Assembly: GCA_049583635.1 (NCBI GenBank)
Contig: JBAUWF010000083.1
Location: forward strand, 1-64,000
Source of the DNA: Dokdonella_A sp049583635
GTDB taxonomy: Bacteria; Pseudomonadota; Gammaproteobacteria; Xanthomonadales; Rhodanobacteraceae
Direction: 5' to 3'
Length of the DNA: 64,000 bases
A model generated the notes under the pieces. That model saw nothing but the letters and a program-made list of their open reading frames with translations, searched no databases and was not told the DNA's origin. Position 1 is the first letter of the stretch. The number at the start of each line of letters is the position of its first letter. Below are positions 52,497-60,088 of this stretch, one piece after another. The position numbers and the translations under genes were made by a program.

Positions 52497-52997
52497 ATGA
52501 CCAACGAGCAAGAAGAGGAACAGCCGTGCACCCATCATGAGGAGCGTATGCACGCTGCGCAGGAGCGAATGCAGGCCGCGCACGCGAAAGCGTGGTGGCG
52601 CAACATGACCAAGTTGGTGGGAGAGAACGACCAACAGCTTGCCGTGATCGGGCCGCGTGCCAATGCGACAGCCGAGGATTTGCGAAGTCTGGGCGCGGCG
52701 ATTGAACGCTGGAAGGCCGGGTTTCCACAGGCACGCCACATCTGGGGACTAGCTGATCTCCTGGAAGGCCGTCATCCGCGAACCCCGCCAATGTATTTCA
52801 TGATACCCATCATTGTTCCCCTCGACGGAGGCCTCGAGTGGTTGGAAAAAAGTTGCCAGCCGGTGGCCCTGGTTCATGTGGCCGAGGGAACGGATATGGA
52901 AGCGGCTGTAAGCAACCTGTCCGATTGTCTGAGCGCCGTTGACAGCAAACTGGCCTTTATCGAGCACCCTGCGTCGTTCTCCTATTCCAGGCGGTAG
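52497..52997 (+). CDS. Hypothetical protein within the kinase cluster
   Basis: 166 residues. The N-terminal part is rich in His, Glu, Met and Ala (THHEERMHAAQERMQAAHAK) and likely helical or coiled. The rest has ENDQQLAVIGPRANATAEDL, FPQARHIWGLADLLEG, MIPIIVPLDGGLEWLEKSCQ and a final SFSYSRR. No known family. The ribosome site is weak. GTG 52479 is an alternative. It lies between a kinase and an FHA-cyclase on the same strand, so it may be a substrate or adaptor. Confidence 0.55.
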   Translation: MTNEQEEEQPCTHHEERMHAAQERMQAAHAKAWWRNMTKLVGENDQQLAVIGPRANATAEDLRSLGAAIERWKAGFPQARHIWGLADLLEGRHPRTPPMYFMIPIIVPLDGGLEWLEKSCQPVALVHVAEGTDMEAAVSNLSDCLSAVDSKLAFIEHPASFSYSRR

Positions 52998-53039
52998 GTC
53001 GGCATCGGCTACCTTCCACGCCGTAATTGTCCGAGACCC

Positions 53040-54614
53040 ATGGCCAAGCTGATTGCAATCTCCAACGACGAGCGACAGGAATTCGAGCTGTCGGCGTTCA
53101 ATTCCATTGGGCGTCACCCGGACAACACCATCCAGATCCGCGACCGCATCATTTCCAAGGAGCACGCTCAGATCCGCCGCAGCGGGGATGGTGTGTTCGT
53201 TCTACGCGATCTGTCATCCCTGAATGGGACTTTCATCCGCGGCGAGCGCATCGTTGACCGTGTCCTGACCGACGGAGACGAGATCTGCATGGGCTCGACC
53301 AGGCTGCAGTTCGTGGTGCAGCCCGAGGACGAGGTGCTGCAGAAAGTTACCACGGCGCCCGGCCTCACCGAGAGCCTAATCCGCCAGACGATTGCTCCGG
53401 ACACGCGCGAGTTTCTGCCCGAGAGCGCGATCAGCGACCAGAAACTGCTGCGGCGCGACTACGAACGTCTGCGCATCGGTCTGGAGCTGGCGCGCGCCGT
53501 CGGCTCCGTGCTCAATCTGGACACGCTGCTGCCGAAGATCGTCGACAAGACCTTCGATCTGGTCGGCGCCGACCGCGGCGCTATCTTGCTCATGAACACT
53601 AGCGGGGAGCTGGTGGCACGCTACGTCAGGACCCGCGCGGGAAAGGACGACAACATCGTCCTGTCCAACACCGTCATCGACGAGGTCATGCGCAGCAAGG
53701 CTGCCGTATTGTCTTCGGATGCCATGGCGGATTCGCGATTTTCCCGCGCCGACTCGATCATCGTGCAGGGGATCCGCTCGACCATGACGGTTCCGCTGCT
53801 GCACGGCGACGAGATGCTCGGCATCATGCATCTGGACTCGCGCATCGCGGCCAATGCGTTCACCGAAAAGGACCTTCAGATCTGCACCAGCGTGGCTGCC
53901 CAGGCCGCCATTGCCATCGAGAATGCCCGCCTCGCCGAGCGCATCGAAAAGGAAGCCGAGACCCGTGTTCAGATCGCGCGACTCATCCCACCGGCGGTGG
54001 TGGAACAGGTCATGAAGGGCGCACTGGTCATCGAACGCGGCGGCCGCCTCAGCGAGATCACCATGCTGTTCGCGGACATCCGCGGATTCACTTCGATGTG
54101 CGACGGCAAGGCGCCGGACGAAGTCGTCTGGACCCTCAACGACTACTTCGAGGCGATGGTCGATGTGCTGTTCAAGAACAACGGCACTCTCGACAAGTTC
54201 GTCGGCGACTCGATCATCGGGCTTTTCGGGGCGCCCATCGCTCTGGAGAGTCCGGTCGACAAGGCCATCCAGTGTGCGCTGGACATGCAGGAGGCGTTGC
54301 GCGAGTTCAATCGCACGCGCATGTCCGAGGGCTTGGAAGAGTTGCAGATCGGGATCGGCATCAATACTGGCGAGGTGATTACCGGCAACATCGGATCCAC
54401 GCGAGCCATGCAGTACACCGCCATCGGTGATGCCATGAACGTGGCCTCCCGCCTGTGCGGGCTGGCGCAGCCCGGCGAGATCCTCATTTCGGAGTCGACT
54501 TACGCTGCCGTCGCCGATCGTTTCGAGGTGCAGCCGCTGTCGCCGGTCAAGGTCAAGGGCAAGGCTGCCGAGCTGCGCGTGTTCCGGGTGCTCGGCGCCG
54601 CACACGCAAACTGA
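53040..54614 (+). CDS. FHA-GAF-class III adenylate/guanylate cyclase
   Basis: 524 residues. FHA domain (about 1-95) keeps the phosphothreonine-binding G24-R25, S39, H42 and N62-G63. GAF domain (about 145-300). A short coiled linker leads to a class III cyclase domain (about 335-520) with metal aspartates D346 (LFADIRGFT) and D390 (FVGDS), K386, and N467/R471 in GDAMNVASRL. All catalytic residues are in place, so it should make cAMP or cGMP. The FHA domain suggests control by phosphorylated partners, probably the flanking kinases. No membrane helix. Confidence 0.92.
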   Translation: MAKLIAISNDERQEFELSAFNSIGRHPDNTIQIRDRIISKEHAQIRRSGDGVFVLRDLSSLNGTFIRGERIVDRVLTDGDEICMGSTRLQFVVQPEDEVLQKVTTAPGLTESLIRQTIAPDTREFLPESAISDQKLLRRDYERLRIGLELARAVGSVLNLDTLLPKIVDKTFDLVGADRGAILLMNTSGELVARYVRTRAGKDDNIVLSNTVIDEVMRSKAAVLSSDAMADSRFSRADSIIVQGIRSTMTVPLLHGDEMLGIMHLDSRIAANAFTEKDLQICTSVAAQAAIAIENARLAERIEKEAETRVQIARLIPPAVVEQVMKGALVIERGGRLSEITMLFADIRGFTSMCDGKAPDEVVWTLNDYFEAMVDVLFKNNGTLDKFVGDSIIGLFGAPIALESPVDKAIQCALDMQEALREFNRTRMSEGLEELQIGIGINTGEVITGNIGSTRAMQYTAIGDAMNVASRLCGLAQPGEILISESTYAAVADRFEVQPLSPVKVKGKAAELRVFRVLGAAHAN

Positions 54615-54683
54615 ATTGGAATCATGCCGAATTAGGGCGTGCCGAACTGAAATCGTGCACCGAGTCGCGCAAGGGGAAAACTG

Positions 54684-56456
54684 ATGACTGATCTTTCCGG
54701 ACGTTCGATCGCGCAACATCAGGTTCTGGCGCGCCTCGGTCGCGGCGGAATGGCCGACGTTTACAAGGTGCTCCATCCGGGCCTTGCAATCCACCGGGCA
54801 CTCAAGGTAATCCGGCCGGAACTTTCCAGCAGTGGCGATTTCAGGGAGCGCTTCCAGCGCGAGGCGCAGGCCATTGCCAGCCTGCGCCATCCGGGAATCG
54901 TGCAGGTGCACGATTTTGGTGAACAGGATGGCTTGTACTACATCGTCATGGAATTCATCGACGGCAACGACCTCGCCAGGGAACTCGCGCAACGCGGCAA
55001 GTTGCCCGTCAACGAAGGGTGCCGGATCGTCATGGAGGTGCTCGACGCACTCTCCCAGGCGCACAAGGCCGGCATCGTGCATCGCGATGTCAAGTCCGCG
55101 AATATCATGCTTACCAGCGCCGGACGCGCGATCCTTACCGATTTCGGCATCGCCAAGATGCTGGAGTCCGAATCCAGCATGACCCAGACCGGCACGGGTG
55201 TCGGCACCCCGGCCTACATGGCACCCGAACAAGCCAAGGGTTTGCGCGACATCGGGCCACGTGCCGATATCTACGCGATGGGAGTTGTACTTTACGAGTT
55301 GCTCACGGGCAGTTTGCCCTACGACGCCGATACGCCGCTGGCGGTCATACACAAGCTCATCAACGACCCGATTCCACTGCCGAGGAAAAGGAACCCCGGC
55401 ATCCCGCGCGCCGTGGAACGCGTGATTCTCAAAGCGACGGCGAAGAATCCCGACGCAAGGTACACCAGTACGCAGGACTTCAAGGTGGCCCTTAAACGAG
55501 CTCTGGGCAAAGTTCCACCCGAGGCGGCGACGACGCAAATCGTGCGTGACAACACTGCCGCGCCGAGGTCGTCGTGGCGGCGGCGGTTGGTGCTTGGTGG
55601 GATCGCCGCACTGGCACTGGTCGGGGCGATCGGCTTCGCCTATGTCCAATCCCGCTCGCCGGCATCGTCCGATTCCCAAGCGACCGACCCGTGGACCGCG
55701 AGCAAGTCCGCCGAAACGTCTGCGAAATCGGCATCAAGCAGCGCGACCTCGGCGCCGGCGCAACAATCGGCCAAGGATCTACAGCGGTCTTCGGTCAGTT
55801 CGGAAACGGCGACTGCGCAGCCCGACACCAAAGCCGCCGTCCTGAACCGGACCGAACACGGCAAGATCGCGATTATCGGCCAGACGGCTAGATACCCTTT
55901 TGCGGCGCGCGCGGGCGACACGGTAAGCGTAGCGCTAAGGCCCGAATTCAAGGCCGCATTCATGACGTTGCGCGCGCCCGACGGCAGCCAAGTTGCAACC
56001 AGTAGTGGTAATCCTCTTGTGCCCCGGGATCTGGTAATCCGGAACCAGAAGTTGCCGGCCGACGGGACCTACACCGTGGAAATCGGCGGCGCGGGAAGCA
56101 ACAAAGGGGCGTATACATTGGGCATCGCTCGGCCCGCCTATCAAAACGTGCCGCTCAAATTGAATACCGAAACGGCAGGTCATATCGATTTTCCCGGCAA
56201 AGGTTATTGGTATCGGTTCGAAGGACACGCGGGCACCCGAATCCGGATCGTGTTGAGCCCCGGGTTTACAAATATGTATCTGGGGCTGTACGCGCCGGAC
56301 GACTCAAGACTGGCTTGGGCTAGCGGCAACCCTTACGTGGCCAACGACCTCGAGATCCGTGATCAACCTCTGGCCGTCGACGGACGATACGCCGTGCTCG
56401 TAGTCGCAAACGATGCCGGCACCGGCAAATACGCACTGGCCGTGACCTCACATTGA
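54684..56456 (+). CDS. Membrane Ser/Thr protein kinase with extracytoplasmic PPC-like repeats
   Basis: 590 residues. Kinase domain (about 10-275): LGRGGMADVY (18-27), Lys41, HRDVKSANI (133-141), DFGIAK (153-158), GTPAYMAPEQ. A single membrane helix (about 302-321) follows an Arg cluster. Outside lie a Ser/Ala/Thr-rich stalk (about 322-385) and two similar beta domains (about 390-485 and 495-590), each with LRAPDGSQVATSSGN-like and YAPDDSRLAWASGNP-like motifs, as in pre-peptidase C-terminal domains. AAGGGG precedes ATG 54684. It probably senses an envelope signal and starts the cascade. Confidence 0.9.
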   Translation: MTDLSGRSIAQHQVLARLGRGGMADVYKVLHPGLAIHRALKVIRPELSSSGDFRERFQREAQAIASLRHPGIVQVHDFGEQDGLYYIVMEFIDGNDLARELAQRGKLPVNEGCRIVMEVLDALSQAHKAGIVHRDVKSANIMLTSAGRAILTDFGIAKMLESESSMTQTGTGVGTPAYMAPEQAKGLRDIGPRADIYAMGVVLYELLTGSLPYDADTPLAVIHKLINDPIPLPRKRNPGIPRAVERVILKATAKNPDARYTSTQDFKVALKRALGKVPPEAATTQIVRDNTAAPRSSWRRRLVLGGIAALALVGAIGFAYVQSRSPASSDSQATDPWTASKSAETSAKSASSSATSAPAQQSAKDLQRSSVSSETATAQPDTKAAVLNRTEHGKIAIIGQTARYPFAARAGDTVSVALRPEFKAAFMTLRAPDGSQVATSSGNPLVPRDLVIRNQKLPADGTYTVEIGGAGSNKGAYTLGIARPAYQNVPLKLNTETAGHIDFPGKGYWYRFEGHAGTRIRIVLSPGFTNMYLGLYAPDDSRLAWASGNPYVANDLEIRDQPLAVDGRYAVLVVANDAGTGKYALAVTSH

Positions 56457-56491
56457 TCGGTGCAAGCCGGTGTAGTCAGGAGGATTCCTCG

Positions 56492-56869
56492 ATGGAAACC
56501 ATGGCGCACCGCGCTATTGATCCTTCGGACTCTCGCGCCGACCTACCCAGAGTGGAGTTGCGTTATCGCGGCCAATTGCTGCAACTGGATGCATCGTCGC
56601 CGCCGTGTTCGCTCGGGCGCCGGGACGATTGTTCGCTGATGATGGAATTTGAACGCGTGGCGCGCCAGCACGCGCTGATCGAATACGCGCGCGGCTATTG
56701 CATGATCCGGGATCATTCCACCAACGGCACTTGCTTGACCTTGGGCGACGACAGCGAACCGTATATACACCGCGAAACAATGCGGCTCGTGCGGCATGGC
56801 ACGATCAGCCTGGGCAGCAGCGCCGCGACCAATCCGGATCACCTGGTGTCCTTCCGCTGCGTGGTGTGA
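56492..56869 (+). CDS. Small FHA domain protein
   Basis: 125 residues, essentially one FHA domain. Phosphothreonine-site residues are visible in CSLGRRDDCSLMM, VARQHALIE and HSTNGTCL. It should bind phosphorylated Thr on a kinase or substrate and could compete with or bridge to the FHA-cyclase. AGGAGG lies seven bases before ATG 56492, and the gap to the kinase stop is 35 bases, so it belongs to the same transcript. Confidence 0.85.
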   Translation: METMAHRAIDPSDSRADLPRVELRYRGQLLQLDASSPPCSLGRRDDCSLMMEFERVARQHALIEYARGYCMIRDHSTNGTCLTLGDDSEPYIHRETMRLVRHGTISLGSSAATNPDHLVSFRCVV

Positions 56870-57088
56870 GCTGCGGTCCGTATCGCGCCGGAACAAGGCT
56901 TCGCGTCAGCGAAGCTGCCGCTTGATGGACTTGCTGCGAAAAAAGCACGGCTTCCGATTTTCCGTGAGGTTGGTATGCTCGCGATATCCTCGAATTGCCA
57001 ACGCCCCGGATCACGCGATCAGAGTTGTCCGGCCGGCTCGCACGGCGGGCCCCGTTGCGAATCGGTCATGTCGACCACGGGAGAGCTC

Positions 57089-57865
57089 ATGATCAAGAAT
57101 TGCCTGCGTACCGTTCCAGCCGCTTGTCTGGTGACCTTGTTCCTTACGGCCTGTAGTGGCGCTTCCCCCGACAGCGACTCGGCCGCATCGGTTGGCGGCT
57201 CACCGACGGCGTTACCGCAACGCGCCGGCGCCAATACCGGGCAGCTCGCATCGTTCGCGGGTGAAGATATCTGCAAGATCCTGTTGCCGGCCGACATTCA
57301 ACGGCTGTTTGCGCCGCAGGCTGAGGTGAAAACGACGCCGCGGATCAGCAAGCGGCGCGCAGCTTGCAGTTACGTCTGGCCCCGGCCCGACGCCGAGGAG
57401 CGCCGCAAGGCGATGATGGCGGAGATGGTCCGGCAGATGCACCCGGGCGGGGATGCAACGAAGTTGGCATCGCGCGCGTTTTCGACCAACTATTCGATCA
57501 GTGTCAGTTTGCGTGAAACGCGTGCCGGACCCGGGAATTTCGTCCCGAAGAAACTCTCCGATACGGAGATTGAGGCCCGTGTCCAGCGGGTGCGCAAACG
57601 CGCCGAAAAAAAATTGACCGACACCCAGAAACAGGTTGTTGGCGCACACGGAGTCGAGCGCATGGCCGGCGACATGTTGCGCGCGGCCAACGAGCGCAAG
57701 GTGGTCGAGGGTGTTGGCGATGCCGCCTACTGGAGTTCTGTCGGCAGCGGGTCGTTGCGGGTGCTGGTCGGCCATCAGGAACTTGTCATCGGGGTCAATG
57801 TGGCGGATGACGAGGCCGGGAACCTGCAAGCGGCGAAGAACATTTACCACGCGGTGATGCGCTGA
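57089..57865 (+). CDS. Hypothetical lipoprotein
   Basis: 258 residues. The lipoprotein signal AACLVTLFLTAC with cysteine near residue 22 supports ATG 57089 (GGGAG six bases upstream). The mature part has EDICKILLPADIQRLFAPQA, ACSYVWPRPDAEERR, a Lys/Arg-rich helix (ARVQRVRKRAEKKLTDTQK) and GVGDAAYWSSVGSGSLRVLV. The opening CKLL-x-DI pattern and late GDAA-W strand recall DUF3558-type ligand-binding lipoproteins. Function unknown. Last gene in the rightward cluster. Confidence 0.75.
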   Translation: MIKNCLRTVPAACLVTLFLTACSGASPDSDSAASVGGSPTALPQRAGANTGQLASFAGEDICKILLPADIQRLFAPQAEVKTTPRISKRRAACSYVWPRPDAEERRKAMMAEMVRQMHPGGDATKLASRAFSTNYSISVSLRETRAGPGNFVPKKLSDTEIEARVQRVRKRAEKKLTDTQKQVVGAHGVERMAGDMLRAANERKVVEGVGDAAYWSSVGSGSLRVLVGHQELVIGVNVADDEAGNLQAAKNIYHAVMR

Positions 57866-57866
57866 G

Positions 57867-58207
57867 CGCAACGAGGCGTTGCGTGATCTGGTGCGTGGGT
57901 GGAATGCGGCCAGGCATTACCTGCGCCAGGCGCGGCAACGACTGAAGTCGTTCCTGCTCATGCACGATGTGCGCTATGTCGGTCGGGCCAGCCGGGAACC
58001 GGTACATTGACGCTGGCTGTTGGAGTTGGTGTTTCCAGGCCCCTGGTCGCAGATTGCGTTCGCCAAACACCGACGCGCGATCGAATATCCAATGGCGCAG
58101 CGCGAGCGACTGGAAACGGCACGGTGCGAAGCCGCGCCGCAGTGGCGGTTTCACCCCGTGGTGCAGGCGATCCAGGCTTTGCGTGGCGTGCAGTTCGCCG
58201 TCGCCTG
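57867..58207 (+). pseudogene. IS110-family transposase remnant
   Basis: A single frame reads NEALRDLVRGWNAARHYLRQ, ARQRLKSFLLMHDVRYVG, then a TGA stop (58008-58010), and on as WLLELVFPGPWSQIAFAKHR, RRAIEYPMAQRERLET and FHPVVQAIQALRGVQFAVA. This is the middle of an IS110 DEDD-transposase. Both the N-terminal catalytic part and the C-terminal Tnp_20-type part are gone. It runs up to the stop of the FG-GAP gene. Confidence 0.75.
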
Positions 58208-59551
58208 CTACAGATCGAAAGTGTCCCCGGCCACCGTGTTGCCGCCATCGAAGCCGTCGCTGAAAACCGGGTCGCCAAGGTAACCCTGGACATAGGCGGC
58301 GCCAGGCGTGAAGGCTTCGTCTTCGGGACCGCCGACGATGACGGTACTGCGGAAAGCGACCGATGTGCCGTAGGCCTTCTGGCCCCCGGCGTCGGAAGCG
58401 ATGAGTTGGCCGTCCGCCAGCCAGTGGCCCGGCATGTCGCGCAGAAAAAAGTACACGGCTCCGGAATTTTCGGCTGCCTGATCGTCGCCGGGCGCGCCGA
58501 CGACAATATGATCGCCATCGATCGCCACCGCGCTGCCGAATCCGTCCGTGTCGGCACCGGCGGTGAAGATGATGGGGTCGGCGTTGCTGGTGCCGTCGAA
58601 GATGAATACGCGCCCCGCAGTGCCGGTGTTCTGGGGCGACGGGGCTCCAATGACAACGGTATACAGGCCGAACAGACGATCGACATCCACAGCGGCGCCG
58701 TACATATCGCCAGGAACGGGATCGGTCGGATAGGATTTGCTCGACTCGGTCCAACTGCTAACGATTTGCGAGCGGCCAAAGACATACACCGCGCCGGTGT
58801 TGTTGCCGAACTGGTCATCGAGTGGGGCGCCCATGACCAGACGGTCACCTCGAATGGCTAACGCAGTGCCGGTTTCGCCGGCTTCGTTGCCCCCGACGAG
58901 CGAGTCGCTGTCGGACAGACGACCGATCGGATCCCAGGTCCCTATGCTATTGCGCAAGAACATGAAGACGACGCCCTGGAAGACGTCGGCTCTGGGCGCG
59001 CCAATGGCGATCGTGGTTACCTCATTGGGAGGATCCTCATCCGGCACATCGGTCGAGATATCGACGGCAGTACCGAATTCGTCCCCGGAATTGGACGGAT
59101 CATTCGGGAGGAGTTTCGCATTCCGCACCCAGGTGCTGCCGTTCCACTCGAAGACGTAGGCGGCACCGGCGTCGTTGCCGGCCTCGTCGTCATCGGGCGA
59201 GCCGACGACGATCAGCTCACGATCAACGGCAACATTCGAACCGAAACCGTCGAATTGATTCGCGTCGGTTTCGGCCGTGAGCTTCTGCTCCTGAACCCAG
59301 GTGTCGCCGGAGCGCCGGAACACATAGGCGGCGCCGGCGTTCGTTGCCTCCTGGTCGTCGCCGGGGGCGCCGATCACGGCAACGTCGCCGTCAATGTCCA
59401 CTGCGTGGCCGAAGCCATCCGAATTGTCGGCGTCTGACGCGGTAATGCGTTGTTCCGGGCCGAGCAGTGCCGCGTGGCCAAGCGCTGGGACGAGCAGAAC
59501 GGCGAGGGCCGCACCCGACCAGCACAGATGGAGCAAACGATACTGAATCAT
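58208..59551 (-). CDS. Secreted FG-GAP repeat protein with GFD tail
   Basis: 447 residues. A signal peptide (WSGAALAVLLVPALGHAA) is followed by seven integrin-like beta-propeller repeats with the VAIDGDHIVVGAPGDDQAAE-type pattern, each with calcium-style Asp clusters and GAVYVF strands. The C-terminus has PVFSDGFDGGNT, the [IVL]F-x-x-GF-[DE] motif, here followed by twelve more residues. It probably acts at the surface in adhesion or binding. GGGAGG lies five bases before ATG 59551. The end abuts an IS110 remnant, which may have altered the last residues. Confidence 0.85.
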   Translation of the reverse strand: MIQYRLLHLCWSGAALAVLLVPALGHAALLGPEQRITASDADNSDGFGHAVDIDGDVAVIGAPGDDQEATNAGAAYVFRRSGDTWVQEQKLTAETDANQFDGFGSNVAVDRELIVVGSPDDDEAGNDAGAAYVFEWNGSTWVRNAKLLPNDPSNSGDEFGTAVDISTDVPDEDPPNEVTTIAIGAPRADVFQGVVFMFLRNSIGTWDPIGRLSDSDSLVGGNEAGETGTALAIRGDRLVMGAPLDDQFGNNTGAVYVFGRSQIVSSWTESSKSYPTDPVPGDMYGAAVDVDRLFGLYTVVIGAPSPQNTGTAGRVFIFDGTSNADPIIFTAGADTDGFGSAVAIDGDHIVVGAPGDDQAAENSGAVYFFLRDMPGHWLADGQLIASDAGGQKAYGTSVAFRSTVIVGGPEDEAFTPGAAYVQGYLGDPVFSDGFDGGNTVAGDTFDL

Positions 59552-59733
59552 AGAGCCTCCCTCAGGCATCTACGCGTTGACACCGTAAACACACTTTTTC
59601 GCACGAGTCAACAAGGCCGCGATCCGGGATGTCGGTAGCGGGTTGATTGACCGGATGTCGACCGCATCTCGCAGGGAATGTGGCAGGCGTATGCTGTAAC
59701 GCAGAGCCTGATCAACGTTTTCCGGAGATGGTG

Positions 59734-60000
59734 ATGGCAACCGGTTGGGCCGGCGACGGCGCCGTACAGGACCAGATCGACGCGACGGTCAAGGACGCGA
59801 TCAGGCGTGCTCGCAGCGAAATGCGACGCGGCCCGAGTCGCACACGTTGTGAAGAATGCGACGAGACGATCCCGCCGGCGCGGCGCAAGGCGGTGCCGGG
59901 TGTGCGTCTGTGCGTCGCCTGCCAGGAATCACACGATCGCGAAAAGGCCGGAGTCGGCGGCTACAATCGTCGCGGCAGCAAGGACAGCCAGTTGCGCTAG
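59734..60000 (+). CDS. DksA/TraR-type zinc finger protein (YbiI-like)
   Basis: 88 residues. N-terminal helix (DQIDATVKDAIRRARSEMR) and a C4 zinc finger (CEECDETIPPARRKAVPGVR, then CVACQ) match small DksA/TraR proteins such as YbiI. These lack the long coiled-coil of DksA and may bind RNA polymerase weakly. ATG 59734 has GGAG six bases upstream. ATG 59728 is possible. It converges on the M28 peptidase gene. Confidence 0.9.
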   Translation: MATGWAGDGAVQDQIDATVKDAIRRARSEMRRGPSRTRCEECDETIPPARRKAVPGVRLCVACQESHDREKAGVGGYNRRGSKDSQLR

Positions 60001-60088
60001 AGCAACCTTGCAAACAACGCGACAGCGGGCCGTGCGCGTCCGTGCGCCGGTCAGGTGTCGAAAGCCCGGCCCCGCCTCCGGCATGAAG

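Noticed and set aside
53376..55679. Minus-strand frame of 767 codons across the cyclase and kinase genes
   Set aside because: It spans two clearly coding genes on the other strand plus their intergenic gap. His/Arg/Asp-rich shadow.
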